From Clarkia xantiana subsp. parviflora (lineage: Eukaryota; Streptophyta; Magnoliopsida; Myrtales; Onagraceae), in the NCBI GenBank assembly GCA_036873135.1, contig JAPTYO010000011.1, positions 4,944,298 through 5,008,297 of the forward strand: 64,000 nt of DNA, written 5' to 3'. The notes under the pieces are model-generated. The model worked only from the letters and a program-made list of their open reading frames with translations. It was not told the origin of the DNA and did no database searches. The translations under genes were made by a program, and so were the position numbers. Of this stretch, positions 1 to 8,838 are shown one piece after another. Within the stretch, counting starts at the first letter, position 1; every line of letters begins with the position of its first letter.

Positions 1-2
1 CA

Positions 3-1004
3 GCTCGAAACTTAGGAAAAGAGTGGATTGTCGATTCCGGTTGTGGTCATCATCTTACTGGAGATGTGAATCAATTTTCGAATATTCGCCGTCATGGAGG
101 AGAAGAAGTCATAGTCACGGCGGATGACACAGTTCACCATGTTGAGAAGGAAGGCACTGTTGTGATCAACAATAGCGATGGAACATCGATCAAGCTCAAT
201 AATGTTTACCATGTTCCAGGCATGAAGAGAAATCTCCTCTCAGTTGCGAATGCAGTCGATTCAGGTATGTACGTTTTATTTGGTCCGAATGATGTGAAAT
301 TCCTTAAGAATGTAGAGATGATCAATGCAGATGTAGTTCACATCGGTGAGCGAGTAGACGACATGTTCGTGATACCGGCTTCAAGTAAGAAAACTTCTTC
401 AAAGAAGGTTCATGGAAAAAGGGGGAGTTCGAATCCTCATGAAGACGTCCATGGAGGAGCCGATGATAAACAAGTGGTGAAGCAAGGATTTGGAAGATCG
501 ATCACTAAGCCAATTCGTGATCGGGTTAAAAATCGCATATGCGCTTATTCTTGCTTTCTAGCAAGTCCGGCAATTGAGAACCAGTCATTGTCTCATGATA
601 AAGATAAGGAAGAGTCGGACTTGGAGATGTCTAAGGGAGTTGAAGACGTGTTGCCGACGAAGGAAAACAACTGTCGACAAGTTACTTTGTCGCCTACTAA
701 GAGTTCAGTACTCGATCAAGGAGGAAGTGCTTCAAAGTCAGAAGATATCAACAGAAGAAGCCATTCTTTGCCGATCAAAGGTGGAGCAAACAATGTAAGA
801 AGAATGAAGACCTCGAGAAAAGAAATATGTGAAAGTATGAAGATCTATCGAGGCAGGCTATTTGATCGGAGGAATAAGAGTTTCACTATAATCGACAAGA
901 AGAGAAGAATTTATCATGGCGGAAAAGTACGACCGAAAATCATGAGCAGCACGGACCGGAGCGCAATATTATCAAGAAGAAACATGAAGGAAAGTCAACG
1001 TTGA
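3..1004 (+). CDS. Partial ORF of a non-autonomous Copia element: protease domain plus unknown basic tail
   Basis: The reading frame is open from the window edge to a TGA just before a polypurine tract. It starts with WIVDSGCGHHLTGD, the Copia aspartic-protease active site (DSG, here DSGC rather than the usual DSGA), followed by the typical protease core ending LNNVYHVPGMKRNLLSV. Known Copia polyproteins continue into GAG-pre-integrase, integrase, RT and RNase H. Here none of these follows. Instead there are about 200 residues rich in K, R, S and D, with no domain I recognise, and then the PPT and LTR. The upstream gag part lies outside the window. The frame has no stop or frameshift over 1 kb, unlike the other Copia copy in this window. 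Inference: a gag-protease-only element (TR-GAG style) that would rely on Pol from a relative. Confidence 0.75.
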   Translation, partial: ARNLGKEWIVDSGCGHHLTGDVNQFSNIRRHGGEEVIVTADDTVHHVEKEGTVVINNSDGTSIKLNNVYHVPGMKRNLLSVANAVDSGMYVLFGPNDVKFLKNVEMINADVVHIGERVDDMFVIPASSKKTSSKKVHGKRGSSNPHEDVHGGADDKQVVKQGFGRSITKPIRDRVKNRICAYSCFLASPAIENQSLSHDKDKEESDLEMSKGVEDVLPTKENNCRQVTLSPTKSSVLDQGGSASKSEDINRRSHSLPIKGGANNVRRMKTSRKEICESMKIYRGRLFDRRNKSFTIIDKKRRIYHGGKVRPKIMSSTDRSAILSRRNMKESQR

Positions 1005-1011
1005 GGGGGAG
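1000..1011 (+). other. Polypurine tract of the non-autonomous Copia element
   Basis: A purine run (ttgagggggag) sits immediately before the TGTTAAGAAT start of the LTR. This is the usual plus-strand primer site of plant Copia elements. It fixes the LTR start at 1012. Confidence 0.75.
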
Positions 1012-1489
1012 TGTTAAGAATCAACATTGACTTACCTTAATGGGCTAAGACTTACATAAGTTCATGGGCCAAGATTAATTTACTATCATGGACTAAGACT
1101 AATTTACTATCATGGGCCAAGTCTTGAAGATTTGGGCTAAAAGAGTTGGTCCATGATGAAGATAGATCTAGATAGTATTCTAGGTTATGTGTCTAGATAA
1201 TTCTAGGAACTAAATAAGTGTAGGAAATTCTAGAGAGTTTCTAGGGAGTTCTTAGTCTAGATATTTCTTAGTCTAGAGATTTCTTTAGACTCCTATAAAT
1301 AGGAGTGGAGTCATTTGTGGTGGAGCAAGTAGAAGCACACCACCACAACTAGAACCACCAACATAAGTTGTAAGAGTCTCCAAGATATCATATTTAGAGT
1401 AAGATAGTTATATATATATAAGAGTTCTCATTAGCTACTAGATACGGTCTTGGGCAAGTGCAAATCGGCACTTCGTTATTTTTACAACA
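1012..1489 (+). repeat. 3' LTR of the non-autonomous Copia element
   Basis: The LTR starts TGTTAAGAAT directly after the polypurine tract and ends TTTACAACA, so the ends form TGTT...AACA. It holds a TATA box (cctataaatagg, about 1292-1303). It also contains a short repeated segment around 1070-1130 built on 'taatttactatcatgg'. The 5' LTR lies outside the window, so the target-site duplication cannot be tested. Confidence 0.75.
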
Positions 1490-1619
1490 TTAACTTACAA
1501 TAGTTTCATATTCAGGGTGATATTATTTTAAACAGGGTCTGTGTATTTGACACGATAAGTGCACATCTCAAAGTTGAAACTCACTACTTGTGGATACTGC
1601 TTTAAGCTATGACTGAATG

Positions 1620-2111
1620 TAGGGCTGAGCAGGAAAACCCGAAAGCCCGAAAGCCCGAAAAACCCGTCCCGAGCCCGTCCCGAAAAACCCGGTCCCGAAT
1701 AGACCCGAGCCCGAGCGGGCGGGACTTTTATTTTCAATTCGGGCTCGGGCTCGGGCTTTTGTGCCAAAATCCCGAAAAGCCCGAGCCCGTCCCGATTTTT
1801 TTTTAATACTATATAAATATATATAATTATATATATTCCCCACTAACTATAGTTAGTATCTAACCATCTTTCTCCATGTTTGAATTTTTTTAATTTTTTT
1901 TTAATTTTTTTTTAATTTTTTTTTTACTTTTTTCAGATTTTTTGTTAAAATTCGGGCTAGCCTGAGCCCGAGCCCGAGTCCCGAAGTCCCGGCTCGGGCG
2001 GGCCATTTTCCTTATTTTCGGGCTCGGGCTCGGGCTAAAAATTAGTGTCCCGAAAATTTCGGGCTCGGGCTCGGGTAAAAGCCCGCCCGTCCCGGCCCGA
2101 GCTCACCCCTA
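1620..2111. mobile_element. Non-autonomous hAT element with GCCCGA-rich subterminal arrays
   Basis: The ends are TAGGGCTGAGC and, reverse-complemented, TAGGGGTGAGC. The element is flanked by a perfect 8-bp duplication ACTGAATG (1612-1619 and 2112-2119). The 8-bp TSD and TAGGG-type ends are typical of hAT transposons. The 492-bp body has no transposase. Both subterminal regions are tandem runs of 'cccgagcccg' and its complement, around an AT-rich core. Confidence 0.9.
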
Positions 2112-2119
2112 ACTGAATG

Positions 2120-3923
2120 TAATAACATTGTGACAAAAGTTAGATAGCCAAGAAAAGCTGTCATCGTCTTGGTCGGATAAAAAAAAACATACACACGGGA
2201 GGGTTCACATCTAAATCTAAATTTCTATCGAGCAAAAAAAAAAAAAAAAAATCTAAATCTAAATTTCTATAATGTTTCATGCGCGTACGTAGGGGAAATT
2301 TCTCAGGTTTAGGTTTTGTTTTGTTTTGTTTTTTTTTGTAATTTACAATAAGAGACATAATAGAAGGGAGGGGGTGGGCCACGCAAGGCGGTTGCCGTGG
2401 CCGTGCATGGTCGTAGATGGTGCCGCAAATTGAGCCACAAAGACAGGCACACTCATAATCACCAGTAACATGAAATGAACTTATCATCTATAATAATGAA
2501 ATTCTACCAGAAAAATCTATATAATAATAAAAATATATATAAATTGTCAAATTGCTAGCTCACGATTGACAGAACAAATTTGCTAGCTGAAGTTTCTTTA
2601 AGCTAGATTTTTGTTTTGTGGAAAAAAAATTTAGTTGGGGTTTTTTTCTCTTGATTATTTCTCTATATATCAAAATTTCTTTTATCGACAATTTGCTAGC
2701 TTAAATTCGATTGTGTATAAAATGTTAGTTAGCAAATTGCCCACAAACGAAATTTGAGTTAGCAAGTTATCCACAAAGAGTACCAATATGTCATTTTCCA
2801 CATTTTCGAAGTATCATATTTTGTTACTCATGGTTTAAACTTATTCGATACTTAAAAAATATGTTTTGTTTAATCATTTTATAGGGAAAAAAGTGGAAAT
2901 CAACCATATGATAGTTATGATGCAAAATATAAACATTTTAAATTTGAGACAATGATTATTATGAACATGACCTATAATTGTGATTGGTTTGAGATTCTTA
3001 AGCCTAAAATTTATCAATGAAGTTCATATACGTCAGGTTTTTTTTTTTAATAAATGGAAATTAAATTTCAGGTTGTATAAATTTCATATTTCATTCATTT
3101 CTCCGTGTATTATGGTTAATTAAATATGTTATCATACTAGAAAACTTATAATAAATTGTATGTCTTGAAATTTGAAAGATCGATTTGCATGGACAATATT
3201 TTTAATATTAGTGCTATTGTACATGTTGTGTTAATAATGAACTTATTTAATAAAAGTTATGAATTAATATGGCATTATTCACAAGTTTTTAATATAGAGC
3301 TAAAAAATTCTAAAAATTAAATAACTAATTAGAGTTTTTAAGAATTTTAAACAACATTTGTCACAAAAAAAAGGTACTAAAACAAATTAGAAATAGTAAT
3401 ACAACTGTATTATACTATTAAGCCTATTATACATGTCGCATTCTAATACATAAACACGAATACAATACAATACTAAATTATATTTATATTATATTACGAT
3501 TGTATCACTATATATCATAAACTCCCGCAAACACAATATTTTGCGTAAGTACTCGTTTCATGTTAGAAATTTGGAGCACTAATCATGTATATAAGCACCT
3601 AGATCTAAGCGAAGAGTACACGACAAGAATGCGGTGTCCTTGATAGAAGAGTGTCACACTATATTATATACACCTTTTTCTTCCATTTCCCATTTTACAC
3701 CGACCTTAATATATTATAATATAATGGGTTGTTTTAATACATTGTATGTTAATTGGCTAATTTATAAACAGAAAAGAGAAATCCATTTTCTTGTTAGATG
3801 GGAATAGAGAAAAATATCATGACCGTAATATGTGATCTTATACTTACTAAATTGCATAGGTTGAGAGTTGAGACTAGCGACCCTATATAGCCGAGTCCAT
3901 CAAAGTATGATTTAATAATACAT
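2120..3923. other. AT-rich intergenic stretch, no gene recognised
   Basis: About 1.8 kb of AT-rich DNA. No ORF here resembles a protein. Around 2540-2770 the motif 'aaattgctagct' recurs several times in both orientations, perhaps the remains of an old element. There are A/T homopolymers near 2233 and 2326. Confidence 0.5.
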
Positions 3924-3926
3924 TAA

Positions 3927-4834
3927 AGTCACGTTTGTTTACCGGTATTGCGATATCATAATAGCGGTATTAGCTAATACATTCTTAGCCAATACAATAT
4001 TTGATTGAGCCATGTATTAGAATATCCTAATACAATGTTTGAATGAACTTTGTGTTAGGATATCCTAATACAATGACTAAAAGACCTAAATAACTTACTT
4101 GCATTTTCAATAAAGATATATTTTACATATGATTAATTTAACAAAGATAAATTTTAACAAAAACAAAGTAACTTCAATTATTTAAAATAATATTTTTCTT
4201 TAAAAAAAATTCAAATTTATGTATAAATAGTAAAATATTTTTGTTAATGTATAAATACGTATATATATAAAGAAAGTAATACATAATAATTGAAAAAGTG
4301 ATTAGTCCGACCCGGCCCGTTCTAGTCGGGCCAGCCCGAACTAAACCAAAGCGACATAAAGCAACCCGACCCGAACAGGCTGAATTACTCAGCCCGGCCC
4401 GAATCGCACAGCCCGACCCGAACTGACCGATCCGACCCGAACTGACCAGCCGGCCCGAACTGGCCAGCCCGACCCAAACCACCCAGCCCGGCCCGAACCA
4501 CCCAACCCGGCCCAAACCACCAAGCACGGCCCGAACCACGCCCAGCCCGGCCCGAACATGACTCGACCCGACCTAACACATTCCGAAGTTTCGATGTAAA
4601 CGGGGTCCGGCCCGAAGTTACGATGTAAACGGTAAGAGTTTGCCATATATTACAAGGGTAAATTGGTAATTAGGAGATTGGTATTAGCTAATACTTTACT
4701 TTTAGATGGTATTAATTAATATCAAATTCATTCTATAATTGAGTATTAGCTAATACCAATACCAAGTCAACACAAACACGGTATTAGCTAATACCGGTAT
4801 TAGGATATCGCAATACCGGCAAACAAACTTGCCC
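3927..4834. mobile_element. Non-autonomous PIF/Harbinger-like element (TAA TSD)
   Basis: The left end AGTCACGTTTGTTTACCGG and the reverse-complemented right end GGGCAAGTTTGTTTGCCGG form terminal inverted repeats that continue through 'tattgcgatatc'. The element is flanked by TAA on both sides (3924-3926 and 4835-4837), the usual PIF/Harbinger target duplication. The 908-bp body has no transposase. It carries further inverted copies of 'ggtattagctaatac' and a GC-rich array at 4306-4615. Confidence 0.75.
4306..4615. repeat. GC-rich degenerate tandem array (cccgacccgaac type) inside the Harbinger-like element
   Basis: About 310 bp of degenerate repeats of 'agcccggcccgaacca' and 'acccgaactgacc' sit in otherwise AT-rich DNA. 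They create spurious ORFs in several minus-strand frames (G-L-G-W-F-G style products). No TIRs of their own were found, so this may be an expanded minisatellite rather than an insertion. Confidence 0.65.
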
Positions 4835-5249
4835 TAAATAAATACTGAAAATATTGATCCTAATAAAATGGGCAGTATTATTATTACGGTTCTGATGTGG
4901 CAAATGATATATGTTGCCACACGTTCATCTAACTTCTGTTTTACTTTTGAAAGTTTATAATTAAGATAATGCAACTTTAATATATGTTAAAGTGTTCATC
5001 TTCCAATTTTCAGCATATATATATTTATTTTAAAATGAAGAAGACCATGTTCTCTTTTTTTGCAAAATGAGTTTAGGACAGGTGGTAAGTTAGTATCTCA
5101 GCATTTGTATCATAATAATATCATATTTTAAAAATAAGACGGCCATGTTCTCCGTTAAGCAAAGTTATGATTATTAGGGTTTAGGACACATGGTAACGTG
5201 CATTATCTCATTTGTTATTTTTCTATTTTGGAGGAAACGGCGGTGTCAG

Positions 5250-5847
5250 TAGGGATGGCAACGGGGCGGGTCGGGATGAGTTTTCGTAGCCCCGGACCCG
5301 CCCCGCGGGTCGGCCTGGCTGACCCGGGCCTGGAAAATTGTTCCTCCTGGGTCGTGGCGGGTCATAAATCCCGCGGGTCGACCCGCGGGGCCCCGACCCG
5401 ACCCGCTGTGTGATTTTTTTTGTTTTTTTGTTTTTTTCATTTATTAATATTAAATACAATTTTTTTTTGACACAATATTACATTGTATATATAAATTCAA
5501 ACCATAAATCTAACATAAATCAAATATAAACAACAAACACATCAACTTCATTACAAAATACAAATTCAAATCCAAATACCAAATTAACTAATCCTAATAA
5601 TCTAAATATACATCATCTATTTATGATTTAGTCCATGTTATTTATATATGTACTATATTAACCATATTGTTTAGTAAATGTTACATTATATTAACATAAA
5701 AAAATATATATATATTAGAAATTCAGGACGGTCAACGGGGCCCTAGACCCGGACCCGGGTCCGACACGAACCGCCCCGTGACCCGCAGGTCGGCGGGTCA
5801 AATTCGGGGCGGGGTCCGCGGGGCACCGATACCCGTTGCCATCCCTA
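5250..5847. mobile_element. Non-autonomous hAT element with GGGTCGGG/CCCGCGGG arrays
   Basis: The termini TAGGGATGGCAACGGG and CCCGTTGCCATCCCTA are exact inverses. Flanks are ggtgtcag (5242-5249) and ggtgcagc (5848-5855), which fit an 8-bp duplication if one base was later lost. Both ends carry GC-rich 'gacccgcgggtc' iterons around an AT-rich centre. A second family member lies at 55575-56036. Confidence 0.85.
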
Positions 5848-5934
5848 GGTGCAGCTGCTGGTGAGGGTGCCGATCAGTTACTCCCTCCGAAATTATATAC
5901 ATTATAATTAAAATTTCATGAAATGAACAAACAT

Positions 5935-6016
5935 GTCGCTTTGGCCGAGTGGTTAAGGCGTGTGCCTGCTAAGTACATGGGGTCTCCCCGCGAGAGTTCG
6001 AATCTCTCAGGCGACG
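5935..6016 (+). tRNA. tRNA-Ser (GCU anticodon)
   Basis: An 82-nt tRNA with acceptor stem GTCGCTT pairing with AGGCGAC and discriminator base G. It has an A box (tggccgagtgg), anticodon stem tgtgc/gtaca with loop ctGCTaa giving anticodon GCU, a long variable arm (tgggg...tcccc) as expected for serine tRNAs, and a B box (gagttcgaatc). A T-rich run (ttttctttttatt) follows as the Pol III terminator. Upstream, 'gaacaaac' and an AT-rich stretch fit the CAA motif and TATA-like context of plant tRNA genes. All helices pair, so it looks functional. Confidence 0.95.
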
Positions 6017-6911
6017 TTTTCTTTTTATTATTTTTATCAAAATGACATCTGCTCCTTTTTCATTCTCTTAGGCTAGGCAGTCTCTGCAACATATAACACA
6101 ACTCCACTCTTATTATAGTTATGACAGATAGATATGACTACTATTAAATCTACTGTGTGACTGCAGTAGTAAAATCAACATATTGGAAATGGCAATGACT
6201 TCTATAAGGAAGTAGTTCTGAGTTTTTTTCATGGTCAGTCCGAAAATGCTGAATCTTCGAATCAACTAGTTTAACAATATAGACAAGGTCCACGAATCGC
6301 AAAGTGATTGTGACTTTCTTTAGGCCAAGGAATATAACAAAGCCTCAACAGATGAATCAGCTTAATTATTAGTGGAATACTGAACAAGCTTAAGAATGGA
6401 AGATGAGATCAAAGAAGTAAATGATTATATATCAATATGAATCTAGAGGCATTTTATTTATAAATCCAACAAAAAAAATCATAGCAGAAGCAAGTTGGAC
6501 AGAAAACGCTCAACAAGAGGGCGATTTAGTTTACACTCTTCAACAGACTCAGAAAAAACTCACACAAAGAATAAATAGCTCTGCAAAAACATAGTCCCAG
6601 AAAAGTCTGAAAAAGTCATAATCACAACCATAAATGTTGTCTAGTGAGTTACAATCAAGAAGGCCAAAACAACCCTCAATAGAGAATAATGTCCGTCATC
6701 TTTGCAAATTTTGCCTCCAAATACCTTTATTCTTCCCCAAGTAAGGATGTAGAAGATACTTTGATTGAGATCCAGCGAAACTATCTGCAGGATATACAAA
6801 AATCACTACGTGTTTATAGATTTTATACAAACAGAATTGAATGAAAACTAACTATAGAGCAACTAGAACAAAAACAGCCTTAAAACAAGGGTTAAAAACC
6901 TTTCGAGTGCA
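6017..6911. other. Gene-poor stretch with a small NB-ARC exon fragment
   Basis: No gene is visible here. At 6382-6421 there is a short copy of the start of the NB-ARC exon: 'gaacaagcttaag' joins directly to 'gaagatgagatcaaagaag', while in the gene at 7276-7344 the two parts are about 30 bp apart. It is too small to code. Confidence 0.6.
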
Positions 6912-7115
6912 CGGTGCCTTAGTGAGCTTGCCTATATTTGGGAAGCCTGGCAAAAATCATCTTTTATGCAAATCATACCAGTTTTCTATGATGTGGAGCC
7001 ATGTGAAGTAAATTTTCTGTACACCAACTCTATGGCAGTGCACAAGGTTACTAATGAGATGTCTACGGTCCTACAGTGGCGAGAGACGGTTAGAGGAGTT
7101 TCTGAGATCCAATGA
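6912..7115 (+). pseudogene. Decayed TIR-domain exon of the TNL gene
   Basis: One frame reads CLSELAYIWEAWQ, then IIPVFYDVEPCEV, then QWRETVRGVSE, and stops at TGA 7113-7115. These match the middle and end of plant resistance-protein TIR domains (the WCLDEL, PIFYDVEPSDVR and KWREAL regions). The N-terminal part with the first TIR motif and the catalytic/BB-loop region is not visible upstream. It lies about 125 bp before the NB-ARC exon in the same orientation, as in TNL genes where TIR and NB-ARC are separate exons. Inference: remnant of exon 1, no longer giving a complete TIR. Confidence 0.7.
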
Positions 7116-7238
7116 TGGGAAATGAAGGATAAAAAGTAAATTTTCTTCAACTTAATTTAGTTCTAGAAATTTACCCTTTTCGTGCATCATTTGCTCTTAT
7201 AACATTCTTGACAATGTCTTTTTCCTGATGCATGACAG

Positions 7239-8355
7239 CTTCATCGAACACATCAGTTTGATTGTCAATGGGATCTTGAACAAGCTTAAGGTGAAAAATT
7301 TGAATGCGGGTTTTGTGATAGTGGAAGATGAGATCAAAGAAGTAAAGAAGTTACTAAACATTGATTCTGGAAGTGTTTTAATTGTTGGAATCCATGGAGT
7401 CAGTGGCGTAGGCAAGACTGCTCTTGCTAAGGCAATCTTCAATGAACTAGCTGATCAATTCGAAGGGTGCAGTTTTCTATGTAATATTCAAGAAACAACA
7501 GAACATTGGGGTCTCAAATATCTGCAAGAACAATTGTCGAAGGACATTGCTGACAAAGACATTACTCATGTGGAAATCGACGAAAACAAAGATAGATTGC
7601 TGAACAGGAAAGTGCTTATTGTTCTTGATGATGTCCAACAAAGGGAGCAGATCAACAGTCTAGTTGGAAAAACTAGTTGGTTTGGTTCAGGAAGTAGGAT
7701 AATCGTTACAACACAAGATATAAGAGTCTTAGCAGTGGAACACGACACGATTGATAGCATGTTGAAGTGGCCTAAAGAAGTACAAACTTTTGAAATGAGA
7801 GGACTGATAGCTCATACTCCTAACCTCGCCCTTCAGCTTTTCTGTAGGCATGCCTTTGGCCGAGATTCTCCTCTAGATGACCATAAAAATCTTTCAGACG
7901 GGCTTGTGAAAGCTATTGGGGGGCTCCCGTTGGCACTTGAAATCATTGGTTCTTTCCTCAACCACCGACCTAAAAGTGTTTGGGATTCCACATTGGTGAG
8001 ATTAAGACAAGTCCCTCCTTTAGAGATCAAGGAAAAGTTACTTATAAGCTATGAGTCGCTTGAGTATGAGACAAAGCAAATATTTCTTGATATTGCCTGC
8101 TTTTTCTGCAACAAAGATAAAACCTGTCCTGTTTATATGTGGGATGCTTGTAACTTTTTCCCAAGGCAGGAACTAGAAGTCCTCATGGCAACGTGTTTGG
8201 TAAAAGTCGGGGACGACAATATTTTACAGATGCATGACCGAGTTAAAGAATTTGGAAGGGAAATGGCTCGTATGGATAGTTTCAACATGGGTCTTGCCCA
8301 GTGTAGTCGATTGTGGGCGGATGAGGTATCCCTAGACGTACTAACGAGAAAAGAG
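7239..8355 (+). CDS. NB-ARC exon of a TNL disease-resistance gene
   Basis: Encodes the nucleotide-binding switch of a TNL immune receptor. Visible motifs in order: P-loop GVSGVGKTA, kinase-2 KVLIVLDDV (final D is TNL-type), RNBS-B GSRIIVTTQD, GLPLAL, RNBS-D FLDIACFF, and MHD as QMHDRV. The exon probably starts after the acceptor 'gcatgacag' (7238); the frame also has an ATG at 7228. It ends at GAG|GTGGAT, and the 114-bp intron 8356-8469 (GT...ttggtaacag) joins in frame to the next exon. All key motifs are intact and there is no internal stop. The upstream TIR is degenerate, so an expressed product would at best be NB-ARC without a full TIR. Confidence 0.85.
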
Positions 8356-8469
8356 GTGGATGTAAACATATTACAGATTCAAAGTTTATAGTTTTACATA
8401 TGTTGGTATCATGATAGAGATATTGCATCACAAATCATTTGATGTGTTCATTTTCTATTTTGGTAACAG

Positions 8470-8746
8470 GAAAAGATGGTAGGCGTTGAAGCTCTCAGCT
8501 TAGGCTATGATGAATCCTTGCTAGACTTGACTTTTACAAACGATTCATTTGAAAGAAGATCACCTCTCAGGTTCCTTGACTTGGAAGGCGTTCATTTGGC
8601 CGGGAATTTCAAGGATCATCTATCTAATTTGAGATGGCTCCAATGGCATTCTTGTCCGGAGCATTGCTGGGCAACTAATTTAGAGCTGGATGAACTAGTT
8701 ATTCTCGACCTCTCAAGAAGTCAGTTGAGTCGCAGCTGGAGTGGAT
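8470..8746 (+). CDS. TNL linker exon (NB-ARC to LRR), with a disrupted 3' junction
   Basis: Reads KMVGVEALSLGYDESLL, then FLDLEGVHLAGNF, LSNLRWLQWHSCP and LVILDLSRSQLS: the short exon joining NB-ARC to LRR in TNL genes. It starts after acceptor 'ggtaacag'. At the 3' end, TGGAGTGGAT meets GTATAA. The paralogous pseudogene (15447-15733, minus) has 14 more bases here (TGGAGTGGAT followed by ggagtcaatttgag) before its donor. Losing them changes the splice phase. Splicing 8746 to 8839 creates TAG at the junction; without splicing, the frame stops at 8758-8760. Both outcomes truncate the protein before the LRR. The junction is seen; the effect is inferred. Confidence 0.75.
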
Positions 8747-8838
8747 GTATAAATTCATAGCGCACTTAGTCTAGCTATATGCTCTTAAATTCATTTTCCC
8801 CTTTTTTCATTCATATTTTGATTTTCCTTTTTCTGCAG

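Noticed and set aside
1528..1843. ORFs on both strands rich in P, E, R, S
   Set aside because: They lie in or across the cccgag array of an hAT MITE with a proven TSD.
4174..4646. Three overlapping minus-strand ORFs with G/W/R-rich products
   Set aside because: They arise from the GC-rich tandem array inside the Harbinger-like element; reading all frames of a repeat gives ORFs without meaning.
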